64,000 nucleotides of DNA from Paenibacillus wulumuqiensis (GTDB taxonomy: Bacteria; Bacillota; Bacilli; Paenibacillales; Paenibacillaceae), in the NCBI RefSeq assembly GCF_000971965.1, contig NZ_LAQP01000014.1:62001-126000 (forward strand), given 5' to 3'. The position numbers were made by a program, and so were the translations under genes. Under the pieces are notes generated by a model that worked only from the letters and a program-made list of their open reading frames with translations, was not told the DNA's origin and made no database searches. Positions 35,208 to 44,837 of this stretch are shown here, in pieces (positions within the stretch are counted from its first letter, which is position 1; each line of letters begins with the position of its first letter).

Positions 35208-36641
35208 ATGATGGAAATTATGCTTCAGGAAGCGACGATTCGCCAGCTGCAGCAGGCGATGGAAGCAGGAGAACAGACTTCCGTATCGCTGACAGAATGG
35301 TATATGCAGCGCATAGCGGAGATTGATCAGGACGGGCCGATGCTGCGCTCCGTGATCGAGTTGAATCCGGATGCGATCTATATTGCGATGCAGATGGATC
35401 AGGAACGGGCGCAGGGACAGATACGCAGTGAACTGCACGGTATCCCGGTTCTCATCAAGGATAATATCAATACCGGAGATCACATGCATACAACCGCCGG
35501 CTCGCTGGCATTGTCGGATTCCTTTGCACCGGAAGATGCCTTTCTGGTGAAGAAGCTGCGCGCCGCCGGAGCGGTTATTCTCGGCAAGACCAATCTGACC
35601 GAGATGGCCAACTTTATGGCGATCGATATGAAGAACGGTTACAGCTCACGTGGAGGACAGACATTGAATCCCTACGGTCCCGGTCAGCTTGATGTGGGCG
35701 GCTCCAGTTCGGGTTCGGGGGCAGCGGTAGCAGCCAATCTGTGCGCAGTCGCTGTCGGTACGGAGACGTCCGGTTCGATTATGAGTCCGTCTGCGAATAA
35801 CAGTCTGGTCGGAATCAAGCCAACCCTCGGATTGATCAGCCGCACCGGTATTATTCCAATCACCTATACCCAGGACACGGCAGGGCCAATGGCTCGTACC
35901 GTAACCGATGCCGCTATCCTGCTCGGCATTCTGGCAGGACAGGATGAACAGGATGCGGCCACCCGCACATCACCTGCGGAAGTGACGGATTACACAGCCA
36001 GTCTGGACCCGGAGGGTCTGCATGGTGCGCGGATCGGTATTAACCGGTTCTATGTCAAAGACCTCACTGAAGAAGAACGTACGATTATGGATGCTTCGAT
36101 CGAAGCAATGCGCCATGCCGGAGCAATCATCATAGAGGATACCAATCTTTCCGAGAGTGCCGAGGAGCCGACCGTGCTGCTGTATGAGTTCAAGTCGGCG
36201 CTGAACCGCTATTTGTCGACACTGGGTCCCGGCGCCCCGGTCCGTACACTCAAGGAAATGATCGATTACAATCACCTGCATCACCGGGAGACACTGAAAT
36301 ACGGACAGCAGATTCTGCTATCCGCGGAATACGAGACATCCGGCAGAATGACCGAACCCAAGTATATTCAGCACCGTCTGCAGTACCTGCAAAATGCCCG
36401 TGAAAATGGAATCGACCGACTGCTTCGTGAATATCAGCTGGACGCCATTTTCAGTCCGGGATTTACCGATACGCCTGCGGTGGCTGGCTATCCATGTATT
36501 ATCGTCCCTGCCGGTTACCGCCGCGACGGTATGCCATTTGGTGTTAGCTTTATGGGTACTGCCTACAGTGAATCGGTACTGCTGCGCATCGCTTATGGTT
36601 TTGAGCAGGTGGTTCCTGCACGGCGCAGTCCTGTTTTATAA
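35208..36641 (+). CDS. Amidase signature family protein
   Basis: 477 residues from ATG 35208, downstream of AGGAAGG; an ATG at 35136 is in frame without a site. The Ser-cisSer-Lys triad is recognisable: Lys84 (GIPVLIKDNI), the cis-Ser in GGSSSGSG (~166-168) and nucleophile Ser190 (TETSGS). Such enzymes hydrolyse amides by a cytoplasmic mechanism; there is no signal peptide. It is longer than GatA-associated members and stands alone, so it is a general amidase and not part of the tRNA-dependent amidotransferase. Substrate unknown. Confidence 0.92.
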   Translation: MMEIMLQEATIRQLQQAMEAGEQTSVSLTEWYMQRIAEIDQDGPMLRSVIELNPDAIYIAMQMDQERAQGQIRSELHGIPVLIKDNINTGDHMHTTAGSLALSDSFAPEDAFLVKKLRAAGAVILGKTNLTEMANFMAIDMKNGYSSRGGQTLNPYGPGQLDVGGSSSGSGAAVAANLCAVAVGTETSGSIMSPSANNSLVGIKPTLGLISRTGIIPITYTQDTAGPMARTVTDAAILLGILAGQDEQDAATRTSPAEVTDYTASLDPEGLHGARIGINRFYVKDLTEEERTIMDASIEAMRHAGAIIIEDTNLSESAEEPTVLLYEFKSALNRYLSTLGPGAPVRTLKEMIDYNHLHHRETLKYGQQILLSAEYETSGRMTEPKYIQHRLQYLQNARENGIDRLLREYQLDAIFSPGFTDTPAVAGYPCIIVPAGYRRDGMPFGVSFMGTAYSESVLLRIAYGFEQVVPARRSPVL

Positions 36642-37154
36642 ATGAATAATTAATCTTTGTTGTGCATGCTGGCCTGCATAATCTATAACAAATCTATACA
36701 ACTTATAGCAGCCTGTATAATCTATAATAGTCATACCTAATCTGTATCAGCATATGCAGTTTTGGAGGAAGTGCGTACAATCCTATATGCAAATATGTCG
36801 GGACTGGCCTTTACGGGTCAGTCTTTTTTTGTGCTGGAATTCAGACTGGAATTTGTTTTGGAAATTATGCTGGAAATGGGCAAGCGGGATGCAGGCAATA
36901 ATCATTCGGTGTTCAGGGGATGACTTCATTTCAAATATATTTTTACCAATAAATACAAAAAAATATACGCTTCTATCCGATATGTTAGTTAGGACTGTAT
37001 ATCTCGGCAAACGTTATGAGCGGATTACATTTTCATCAGTATCCACGCATAATTATACAAATCATCGCAGCTATAACCATTTTTATTGGCTTTGCCGAAA
37101 AAGTAATATAGTTATTTAGCTAAAATCAAAGAGAACAGACATCAAGGAGGTACT
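36642..37154. other. Gene-free stretch with a direct repeat and a terminator-like hairpin
   Basis: GCCTGCATAATCTATAA (36672-36688) recurs at 36711-36727 with one change. A hairpin GGACTGGCC/GGGTCAGTC with T7 lies at 36801-36830. The remainder to 37154 is AT-rich; a 121-codon open frame here has no ribosome-binding site or protein-like composition. A GCCGAAAA at 37094 is reminiscent of a sigma-D -10 element but its -35 spacing is poor. Confidence 0.5.
36801..36830 (+). terminator. Intrinsic terminator, imperfect stem
   Basis: GGACTGGCC pairs imperfectly with GGGTCAGTC and is followed by T7. It lies ~160 bases after the amidase stop, so it may end that transcript or an unknown short RNA. Confidence 0.6.
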
Positions 37155-38687
37155 ATGAATTTATCCACAGACACACCCGAAAAAATCCACGCTGATCCCT
37201 ACGAGAAGCTGGCATCCAAGCTCCTTTTGTATACATTGCTCGGTATTCTGATATCCTGTGTGCCGATCTTTATCGGTATCTATGTAACCGGACTGGCGTC
37301 ACTGGGCATTCTGGTGGGCATGCTGGCGATTGTTGCCGTGATGTGTCCGACGCTTGTATTGTTGTACCGGAAGCTTCATCACTTATCGGTCGGAAAATAT
37401 TGGATTTCCGGATTTTCATTTATCGTTATTTTCTGTATTCTATGGGTTATTCCATCGGAAGTGGGCTGGGCGGCCATCTATATTTATATCGCGCTGTCCC
37501 TGCTGTATCTGGATCGCAAGACGAGCATACTGAGCATTATTTATGCGATTGTTATTGAGATTATCCATGTCATTTTCAATCCGTTCATCAGTTCTTCTTC
37601 GCCGATGGATCTGGTCGTTATGTTCGCAGTTACTCTGATGGTGGGTGCGGTAGTGGTAGCGATCTGTATCGTCGGGGAGAAGATGACCAACCATCTGGAA
37701 GAACAGCGCGGTCAGCTTGATGAGCTGCTGCAGGAGATTGAGCAGTCTGCTGAGAAGTTGACTGCATTTGGTACCCAGCTGCAGCGCAATGTGCAAGATA
37801 CAGACCGGATCGGCCGCGAGCTGACAACCGGATTTGGCGAGATTGCCAGCGGTATCGAATCCCAGGCAGGCAGTATCAGTGAGATCAATACTTCCATTCA
37901 GCAGTCCGAGAGCTTTATCGATCGGATCGGACAGACAGCCGGAGATATGACAGAACTGGCGGAACGGGCAGCTTCCCTGACCCGTACCGGTAGTGATCAG
38001 GTCGAGAATCTGCGCGGCAGTGTAGCTGAAGTCGGCAGTGTGATCGACAACACGTACAGTGCAATGGGCACACTGCGGACGTATGCGGAAGAGATCTCCA
38101 ATGTATTGCAATCGATTGAGAATATCGCCAGACAGACCAATATGCTGTCCTTTAACGCCGGGATCGAAGCCGCCCGCGCTGGTGAACACGGCAGAGGATT
38201 CGCTGTGGTCGCCGAAGAGATTCGCAAGCTGGCGAGTGACTCGCAGCAGGCGACTGTGGACATTACCGATATTCTGACCCGGATTCATCAGCAGACCGAG
38301 ATTGTATCCGGCGGTATCGGCCAGGGCAAAGATGCCATCGGCAGCATTCGCGTAGCCGCCGAACAGACCGAGAAGCTGTTCAGCAGCATTCTCGATGAGA
38401 CTGTCGTGGTCTCCAGACGTTCCGTGGATATCGGTTCATCGATCAAGGAATTGATCGAAGCTACCCGCCATTCCGTGATGGAAATGGGTACAATCTCCGC
38501 CGTGACCGAACAGTCCAGTGCAGCAGCGAGACAGATTTCGTCCAGCCTGGAGCAGCAAACCGGACGTGTCACCACAATTGCAGACAGCTTCGGTGAGCTG
38601 CAGCGCCTGATTGATGCGCTTAATGCTTCACTGGAAAGAACCGTACAGATGGAACAGCATATGACGATTGTGGCAGACGAAGCATAA
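37155..38687 (+). CDS. Methyl-accepting chemotaxis protein without extracellular sensor
   Basis: 510 residues. The N-terminal ~170 residues contain about six transmembrane helices (starting LLLYTLLGILISCVPIFIGI) with only short loops. A long coiled-coil signalling domain follows; its hairpin tip reads RQTNMLSFNAGIEAARAGEHG followed by GRGFAVVAEEIRKLA. No HAMP domain is obvious. It probably senses a membrane-linked stimulus and signals to CheA. The AAGGAGG before ATG 37155 is strong. The gene is monocistronic with its own terminator. Confidence 0.9.
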   Translation: MNLSTDTPEKIHADPYEKLASKLLLYTLLGILISCVPIFIGIYVTGLASLGILVGMLAIVAVMCPTLVLLYRKLHHLSVGKYWISGFSFIVIFCILWVIPSEVGWAAIYIYIALSLLYLDRKTSILSIIYAIVIEIIHVIFNPFISSSSPMDLVVMFAVTLMVGAVVVAICIVGEKMTNHLEEQRGQLDELLQEIEQSAEKLTAFGTQLQRNVQDTDRIGRELTTGFGEIASGIESQAGSISEINTSIQQSESFIDRIGQTAGDMTELAERAASLTRTGSDQVENLRGSVAEVGSVIDNTYSAMGTLRTYAEEISNVLQSIENIARQTNMLSFNAGIEAARAGEHGRGFAVVAEEIRKLASDSQQATVDITDILTRIHQQTEIVSGGIGQGKDAIGSIRVAAEQTEKLFSSILDETVVVSRRSVDIGSSIKELIEATRHSVMEMGTISAVTEQSSAAARQISSSLEQQTGRVTTIADSFGELQRLIDALNASLERTVQMEQHMTIVADEA

Positions 38688-38853
38688 CGCTCGACAGCCA
38701 GTTATCCATTCGCATCATTACGAGTTTCTTACGCGTATCTACCATCCTGTGCATAGACAGGTATGGGAAAAAGAAAAATTTTCGACAGGTTTAGATGTAT
38801 TTCGAATCGTAATCTGCAAAGTACAGAAATAACAAAGACACAAATCTCCAATC

Positions 38854-38897
38854 AAAAGGCCAAGATCATTGAATGTTCGGATGATCTTGGCCTTTTT
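38854..38897 (+). terminator. Intrinsic terminator
   Basis: AAAAGGCCAAGATCAT pairs with ATGATCTTGGCCTTTT, followed by a T. Its position suits the end of the chemoreceptor transcript. Between it and the carrier-protein gene at 39126 no further element was recognised. Confidence 0.88.
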
Positions 38898-39125
38898 GCA
38901 TTCCTGGAAGTTGAATTTCCAATTTTGGGTCTTTTGTCCAGTTTCTCAACTGGAGGATTGACTAAATATCAATCATGAATGAAGATGAATATACATCCAC
39001 TCAATACCATTATATGGTTATTATTTACATATGATGGTTCCTCAATTGATGGTTTTGCCAAAGTAGAACGCTTGTCTGAACTGATTCTCTGCCGTATGGT
39101 CAACCAATCCAAAGGAGGAATTAGC

Positions 39126-39410
39126 ATGCAGCAATCCGGTGTTTCTGTCGAGCAAATCATTGCCATGATCAGCGAAGTAAAGGAAGATCCTGCCTGTCTG
39201 ACCCGTCTTAACAGCGATTCCGATATCATTCACGATGCCGGTCTCGACTCTCTCCAGCTTATCCATTTCATCCTGCGTGTAGAAGAGAATTTCGATGTGG
39301 AAATTGATTTTGAAGAATTCGATATGGACCATCTCGGTTCCATTGCCATGTTCTGTGATTTTGTAAATAAGGCCCAGTCGGACGAAACGGTGCATCCGAT
39401 GGAAGCTTGA
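39126..39410 (+). CDS. Acyl/peptidyl carrier protein
   Basis: 94 residues from ATG 39126, directly behind AAAGGAGG. The phosphopantetheine attachment site is Ser42 in AGLDSLQLI, the family-defining motif; the surrounding sequence is acidic and helical, as in ACPs. It is too distant in context from fatty acid genes to be AcpP. It begins a cluster with a radical SAM enzyme, a BtrH-like protein, an ATP-grasp ligase and a PPTase on the opposite strand, so it is the carrier on which the pathway intermediate is held, comparable with BtrI of butirosin biosynthesis. Confidence 0.9.
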   Translation: MQQSGVSVEQIIAMISEVKEDPACLTRLNSDSDIIHDAGLDSLQLIHFILRVEENFDVEIDFEEFDMDHLGSIAMFCDFVNKAQSDETVHPMEA

Positions 39411-39571
39411 CCCTACATAGCTGTAGGGATGGGGATACAGCATTAGCTGATATCATAAGCAAAAATTAAAACGCTATTACTTTGGAACAGACGTTAGATT
39501 TCTGTTATGTATACGCTATCTTTAGGCATGCCCTGATTGATCTACGTTGAAAAAAGAATAGAATTGTCTCT

Positions 39572-39599
39572 TGGCATCTGGCATCTGGCATCTGGCACC
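39572..39599. repeat. Four 7-bp tandem units (TGGCATC)
   Basis: Three perfect TGGCATC copies and a fourth TGGCACC lie just before the radical SAM gene, in the 206-base spacer after the carrier protein gene. Confidence 0.85.
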
Positions 39600-39634
39600 C
39601 GGTAACAACGAATCCCATGGAAGAGGTGTTTTCC

Positions 39635-40837
39635 GTGCAACCAAGAAGTGAAGTGACGATTGACCGCGAAGCCTTTAAGCTGATCAAGCGAACCGTTCGT
39701 AATGCCGCCGTATCCTACCGTAACAAGGTCAAGGACCCCACCTACAAGATGCCTATTCCCCAGTCACTCGGCATCAAGCTGACCAACCGCTGCAACCTTC
39801 GATGTACGCATTGTTTCCAGTGGAATGAAGACGGCTACCATCACAATATGGAGAAAGCTGAGCAAAATATGGATCTCGATCCGGCGATTTTCAAGCAGCT
39901 GCTCGATGATACGAAAAGCGTCAAATCACGCCTTTACTTATGGGGCGGGGAGCCGATGTTCCACCGCCAATTCAGCGAGATTCTCGGACATATACAAAAT
40001 GACCGGCGTGAAATGACCATCTGTACCAACGGTCTGCTCATCAGCAAGCATCTGGATCAGATTCTGGATCTGTCCGAGAATCTGGAACTGCTGATTGCGG
40101 TCGAAGGATTCGAGCGGGAGCATGATCTGATTCGCGGCAAGGGAACGTTCCAGAAGACGATGAAGGAAATCGATCGGCTCGTGGAACTGCGCGACCAGGG
40201 CATCTACAAAGGCCGGATTTCTGTCCATGCCGTAATCAACGACAATATGATCGGCCGTATGGCAGAGCTGCTGGAATTTTTTGAATCGAAAAAGCTGGAT
40301 CTCGTGATGCTCTGCTTCCCTTGGTACATTTCCCGCGAAACGTCTGTCAAAATGGATCATTACTTTGCCGAGAACTTCAGCTGGCTGCGTCAGCTCGATG
40401 AGCGTCATATCAGCAGCTGGCATGCGTTTAAATACAAAATCAATCCGGACAAAATGGAAGCGCTGATGGATGATCTGCATCAGATCAATGAACGCGTCTG
40501 GAAAATCCGTGTTCGCTACCAGCCTGGACTGGATTATGATGAGATCGACAAGTTTATCCATGGTGAAGAGATGACCAGTCGTTGTTCCAACAACTGTCTG
40601 GCGCTTACTTCCCGGACCGATATTACCCCGGATGGCAGCGTGATGCCTTGCAAATTTTTTGCCGAATTTACCGCCGGCAATCTCAAGGAGAAGAGTCTCA
40701 AGGAAATATGGGATTCCGAAGAATATGAACAGATCCGCAAAACGATCAACGAAGGCGGTCTGACGCCTGCCTGTTCCAAGTGCAGTGTGCTCTACCTTCA
40801 TGGTGCGGGTGCCTTGCAGTCGCTCAATTATATCTGA
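39635..40837 (+). CDS. Radical SAM enzyme with SPASM-like C-terminus
   Basis: 400 residues from GTG 39635, behind GAGGTG; an ATG at 39617 is in frame without a site. The radical SAM cluster motif CX3CX2C is Cys53, Cys57, Cys60 (NRCNLRCTHC). The C-terminal extension contains Cys317, Cys321, Cys339, Cys380 and Cys383, including a CX13GX4C stretch typical of SPASM auxiliary clusters, though the full set of seven is not visible. Such enzymes modify peptides or carrier-bound and small substrates; in butirosin, BtrN is a radical SAM dehydrogenase. Its clustering with a carrier protein suggests it acts on the thioester or a sugar. Confidence 0.9.
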   Translation: MQPRSEVTIDREAFKLIKRTVRNAAVSYRNKVKDPTYKMPIPQSLGIKLTNRCNLRCTHCFQWNEDGYHHNMEKAEQNMDLDPAIFKQLLDDTKSVKSRLYLWGGEPMFHRQFSEILGHIQNDRREMTICTNGLLISKHLDQILDLSENLELLIAVEGFEREHDLIRGKGTFQKTMKEIDRLVELRDQGIYKGRISVHAVINDNMIGRMAELLEFFESKKLDLVMLCFPWYISRETSVKMDHYFAENFSWLRQLDERHISSWHAFKYKINPDKMEALMDDLHQINERVWKIRVRYQPGLDYDEIDKFIHGEEMTSRCSNNCLALTSRTDITPDGSVMPCKFFAEFTAGNLKEKSLKEIWDSEEYEQIRKTINEGGLTPACSKCSVLYLHGAGALQSLNYI

Positions 40838-40856
40838 CCGGACAGGAGGCAAGAAC

Positions 40857-41987
40857 ATGAGCATAAGTGATAAGACGATTCTGCCCCTGCTGAGTGAAGT
40901 CCATAATATGCAGCCGGAGCATCTGGAGTTGATGCTCGGCTCCGAACCGTCCGAGGCGGGAGCAGCGACTACAGCCGGCATACTGACGCGGGCGGATAAT
41001 CATTTTGTAATCAACCACTGCTATTATGGTGCCAAACGGGCCATGCTGAAACAGCGCAATATTCATATGGATGAGACGGATGTGTATTTTCTCAGTAACG
41101 GTATTTCCTTTGGCTATAATGGGGATATTCATACCTTTGGTCTGCGTCCGATCCGTGAGATGCTGGCGGAATGGATCTCGCATACCGGGATTGAGCTGGT
41201 CTGTATTGATACGGAGTCGGTGCAGCAGGATCAGGCGGATATCCTGCAGGAATGGCACCGCGTATTAAGCCTTGGCAATACCGTGCTGCTGCATGTGAAG
41301 ACCGAGAATCTGGTCTATAACCCGCTGTATACCGATAATCCGGGCAAAACGCATATGGTACAGCTGTATGGACTGCATCCACAGGAGAATCTCGCTTATG
41401 TAGGTGATCATTTCCTGCTCGATTCATCCGGCGCGGTGCTGGGCTACAGCGGTTCGACAAGTCTGTCGGAACTGCTGGAAGGTACCGTCGAATATGCCTA
41501 TATGAATAATGAAGAAAAAATAACGATGGAGGAGCAGCAGATTGTATCGATCTGCGCGGATCATCTGACAGAATTCCTGAACGGTGAGGATCATGGTTCG
41601 CAGGGAGCATGGGGCATCGCCGCTTATCGAAGACTGATCAGGGATATGGAAGAGGTCGCTTTGCTGGATGGTGAAGCTTTTACCGAAGCCTGTGATACGA
41701 TCTATTATCATTTGCGGATCGAGAGCCTGAGTCATCTGATGCGTTATACCGATCATTTTATCGGCAAGTATCAGCATCTGCTGGGTGATCAGGGACCTCT
41801 GCTCCAGCAGGAAATTACCGCACTCAACCAGGATACCAAGCGCCATCTGCTCCAATTGTACAAAATGGGTCTGCAAAAAAGTTCGCACCGGATGGCCGCC
41901 TATATTCAGCGCAGTACGGAGCTGATGGACCGGGTCGTTCTGCATCTGTCCAAGCTGCAGCAGGCTGCATCCCGTGTAACAGTCTGA
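40857..41987 (+). CDS. BtrH-like acyltransferase/peptidase-fold protein
   Basis: 376 residues from ATG 40857, behind ACAGGAGG; the start lies 19 bases after the radical SAM stop. The N-terminal half resembles the BtrH N domain: HCYYGAKRAML with a candidate nucleophile Cys55, the hydrophobic segment DVYFLSNGISFGYNGD, and THMVQLYGLHP with a candidate catalytic His. BtrH moves an aminoacyl side chain from carrier protein BtrI to an aminoglycoside. The C-terminal ~150 residues are helical and not recognised. A parallel role here, off-loading the carrier protein, is inference from similarity and context. Confidence 0.7.
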   Translation: MSISDKTILPLLSEVHNMQPEHLELMLGSEPSEAGAATTAGILTRADNHFVINHCYYGAKRAMLKQRNIHMDETDVYFLSNGISFGYNGDIHTFGLRPIREMLAEWISHTGIELVCIDTESVQQDQADILQEWHRVLSLGNTVLLHVKTENLVYNPLYTDNPGKTHMVQLYGLHPQENLAYVGDHFLLDSSGAVLGYSGSTSLSELLEGTVEYAYMNNEEKITMEEQQIVSICADHLTEFLNGEDHGSQGAWGIAAYRRLIRDMEEVALLDGEAFTEACDTIYYHLRIESLSHLMRYTDHFIGKYQHLLGDQGPLLQQEITALNQDTKRHLLQLYKMGLQKSSHRMAAYIQRSTELMDRVVLHLSKLQQAASRVTV

Positions 41988-42028
41988 TGTATCCATAAAT
42001 GTAATAGTCGTATCCATGTTATTCATAC

Positions 42029-42090
42029 AGCCTGCTTCCGGAATCACACCTTTTGCCGCGTTCAGCGTCACCGGTGGCCGGAAGCGGGCT
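42029..42090 (+). promoter_or_regulatory. Intercistronic 13-bp inverted repeat
   Basis: AGCCTGCTTCCGG pairs with CCGGAAGCGGGCT (one G-U) across a 36-base loop in the 138-base spacer before the ATP-grasp gene. No T run follows, so it is more likely an mRNA processing or stability element than a terminator. Confidence 0.6.
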
Positions 42091-42125
42091 GTCTATTCCA
42101 AGTGACCGGAAAGGAAGGGATAAGG

Positions 42126-43553
42126 ATGCCGGAACAGAGATCAGCTGCCTCGGGATCACCTGTACTGCATATGGGCACCTTCGAAGCGGAGCTGCACTGG
42201 AGGGAGCATAATCTGGCAATTTTGCCAGCGCTGCCCGACAGGGAAGCGGAGAAAATTGTCACAGCGATGGATGAGCTGCTGTTCAGCTTTTGCAAGCCGG
42301 GAGATCTGCTGTTGACCCGTTATGCAATGGACTCGGCCCAGCGTGATTATACACGCAGGCTTGGCTTTGATTTTCAGAGCAATACGACGAATCTGCAGCC
42401 TGATGAGACGGTACTGCGTACGCCGATTGCTGCCGCTGCGGGTGCTGCGCAGACGATCCGTCCGCAGCAAAGTGCCAGGGAGACATCCCATCCGGTATCG
42501 GTATTCCAGCTGCTCTACGAACATGGCAGTGAACTGGCAGATCAGCTGCCGCTGGCATCAGCCAGTCTGTCGCCATTTGCCTGGGTGCCGTATATCAGGG
42601 AGGCCAGCCGCCGGTTTGGCATTGACAGCCAGCATCCGCCGCTGGAAATTGTCCGTAAAGTCAATACCAAACGCTATTCCGCCGAAGTCAAACAGCGGCT
42701 CGGTCTGGCGAATCCGGGCATTTACGTGACGAGTACCGATCAGCTGGAAGCAGTTGGTCGGGAGCTGCTGGAACAGGGTACCTTTATGATCAAAGATAAT
42801 TACGGCGTATCGGGCAAAGGCAATATTCATATCGAGTCTCCGGCAATGCTGGCACGTATCGCAGGCAGCATCCGCAAGCAGGAAGGCAAGGGGCGTAATG
42901 TGGAGTTTGTACTGGAGCGCTATCTGGCGAAGGAGCGCGATTTCTCCTGCCAGTTTCATATTACCGAGCAGGGGGATATCGAGATTCTGTCGGTGCAGTG
43001 GCTGGCCAATTCACAGTTTGCCTACCGGGAATCGCTGTCGCCGGATGCGGATTTTATGGATCTGCTGGAACGGCATCAGTACTTTGAGACGATGGAACAG
43101 ATCAGCCGGGAATTGTATCAGGACGGCTACTACGGACATGTATGTATCGACTCCATGCTGCTGCAGGATGGCTCTCTCGAGCCGATGGTGGAGATCAATG
43201 CCCGCAAGTCCATGAGTCTGATCAAAAACAGTGTTGACCAGTATTTGCGCCAGCATGGACTGCAGGGCAATATGACCAACTACACCGTCTCTCATGACAG
43301 CTCATTGTCCCATGAACAGCTGCTGGACGAGCTGCAGCGCAGTCATCTGCTGTTCTACCCGGAAAAGGGACAGGGCATCCTGCCGCTGACCTCGGCCGCT
43401 CTATCGGTCAACCAGCCACCGGAACCGGATGGCAAAAAGCACAAAGGCCGTCTCTACCTATCTGTTGTCACCGCTCAGCAGGACACCAAGCAGCAGCTGC
43501 TGTATGATCTGGAACAGCTGCTGACCGAGAATGGTCTGCAGATTCTGAATTAG
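42126..43553 (+). CDS. ATP-grasp ligase, probable amino acid:carrier protein ligase
   Basis: 475 residues from ATG 42126, close behind AAGGAAGGGA. The first ~200 residues look like a pre-ATP-grasp domain. The ATP-grasp core shows the nucleotide loop MIKDNYGVSGKGNIHIE (~221-237), EFVLERYLAKERDFSCQF and the Mg-binding EINAR motif (Glu356, Asn358, Arg360). It resembles BtrJ-type ligases, which attach glutamate to a carrier protein. The adjacent carrier protein makes this activity likely, but the amino acid cannot be read from sequence. The C-terminal ~90 residues are an unrecognised extension. Confidence 0.78.
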   Translation: MPEQRSAASGSPVLHMGTFEAELHWREHNLAILPALPDREAEKIVTAMDELLFSFCKPGDLLLTRYAMDSAQRDYTRRLGFDFQSNTTNLQPDETVLRTPIAAAAGAAQTIRPQQSARETSHPVSVFQLLYEHGSELADQLPLASASLSPFAWVPYIREASRRFGIDSQHPPLEIVRKVNTKRYSAEVKQRLGLANPGIYVTSTDQLEAVGRELLEQGTFMIKDNYGVSGKGNIHIESPAMLARIAGSIRKQEGKGRNVEFVLERYLAKERDFSCQFHITEQGDIEILSVQWLANSQFAYRESLSPDADFMDLLERHQYFETMEQISRELYQDGYYGHVCIDSMLLQDGSLEPMVEINARKSMSLIKNSVDQYLRQHGLQGNMTNYTVSHDSSLSHEQLLDELQRSHLLFYPEKGQGILPLTSAALSVNQPPEPDGKKHKGRLYLSVVTAQQDTKQQLLYDLEQLLTENGLQILN

Positions 43554-43703
43554 ATCGCCGGCAGTACGAGTGCTGCGGTGCTCCCGATATAAATTTTTGG
43601 ATCGGCAAAAGATCTTGTCAATTACTTCATTGTATTTAAATATTTCATCGAACAGCCTAAGCGTATAGATGCGATCGGAATTTCAATGCAAAGGATGATT
43701 CCT

Positions 43704-44837
43704 ATGACAGTAACCATTTTGTGCTCGGGCTTCGGGCTGGGTTTCTATACTCCCGGATTGCTCGTAGAGGCAGGATTCAGACGCCGGGACATTCCGGCGG
43801 AAGTGCTTGTTTTTGAAAATGTAATGAACAGCGATCAGCGGGACAAGGTCGACAACAGCCGCAGAGCCTATCATCAAGACTTCTCGGTGGCTCTGATGTC
43901 ACAGCGGATTCCTCAGGATATCCGCAAAAGCATGGATGAACAGCAGATGGAGCATCTGCTGCACAGCTGGGAGGCGGAGGGGAGGCAGCATTTTATATGC
44001 CTGTCCGGACACTGGATCTACCTGCTGGATATGTACAGAGAACGTGTTGGAGCAGACCGGATGCAGGTCGATCTGCTGTATCTGGACGTATCCGACTCGC
44101 CATCGTGGCGAAATGTCAAAAAGCGCCTCGGCCAGCTGCATGACAGCTACCGGGAAGTATGGCTGTTCGGCGAACCACAGCAGCCGATGCAGACCTATAT
44201 CGATATTGCGGACTCCGATCCGGTACTACCATATGAACAGCGGGAACGCAGGCTGCTCGTACATGGCGGCGGCTGGGGAATGGGTACATACCGGGAGCAC
44301 CTGGATCATCTGGAGCAGGCAGGATATGCGCTGGATATCGTGCTGTACGAAGGCGATGAACTTGGCAATAGTGACCGGGGCCAGCGGTATTACCGGATGG
44401 ACCCGCAGTGGCGGACATGGAACCGGGATGAGCAGGGCAGACATACCTTTCCCCCGTTTGCCGAATGTACGTCCGGTGAACCGGTAACGTACCGGATTCA
44501 TGACGATTATCATCTGCTCTGTGAAGTGGAGCGCCGCGTGCTGGCGATTGTGAGCAAGCCGGGCGGCGGGACGCTGGCGGATTCATTTGCTTCCGGGACA
44601 CCGGTTATCTTTTTGGACCCGTTCGGAGAGCATGAACGTCATAATGCGGAACAGTGGGAGCAGTATGGATACGGGATGACCTACCAGCGCTGGATGAGTG
44701 AGTATGGCGGCGATCATCGGATTCTGGAGCAGCTGCATCAGCGCCTGCGTCGTGACCGCAGCCGGCTGCCCGGTTATGTGGATCAATATATCGAACGCTG
44801 CACCCTCGAGCCCGCCGGGATAAGGGAGACATCATGA
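43704..44837 (+). CDS. Glycosyltransferase-like protein (GT-B/MurG-type C-terminus)
   Basis: 377 residues from ATG 43704, behind AAAGGA; an ATG at 43686 is in frame but has no site. The N-terminus TVTILCSGFGLGFYTPGLL is a Rossmann-type opening. The C-terminal donor-binding region VSKPGGGTLADSFASGTPVIFLDPFGEHE matches in two parts (VSKPGGGTLADSF and GTPVIFLDPFGEHE) the GT28/UDP-glycosyltransferase pattern. It may glycosylate the pathway product, or use the fold for another nucleotide-linked donor. Its TGA overlaps the next ATG (ATGA), so the oxidoreductase is coupled to it. Confidence 0.68.
   Translation: MTVTILCSGFGLGFYTPGLLVEAGFRRRDIPAEVLVFENVMNSDQRDKVDNSRRAYHQDFSVALMSQRIPQDIRKSMDEQQMEHLLHSWEAEGRQHFICLSGHWIYLLDMYRERVGADRMQVDLLYLDVSDSPSWRNVKKRLGQLHDSYREVWLFGEPQQPMQTYIDIADSDPVLPYEQRERRLLVHGGGWGMGTYREHLDHLEQAGYALDIVLYEGDELGNSDRGQRYYRMDPQWRTWNRDEQGRHTFPPFAECTSGEPVTYRIHDDYHLLCEVERRVLAIVSKPGGGTLADSFASGTPVIFLDPFGEHERHNAEQWEQYGYGMTYQRWMSEYGGDHRILEQLHQRLRRDRSRLPGYVDQYIERCTLEPAGIRETS

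Noticed and set aside
36754-37119. A 121-codon open frame
   Set aside because: It has no ribosome-binding site, runs through a terminator-like hairpin and has an implausible composition rich in Trp and Cys near its start.
38763-38978. A 71-codon open frame after the chemoreceptor
   Set aside because: It reads through both arms of the strong terminator at 38854-38897, which explains its existence.
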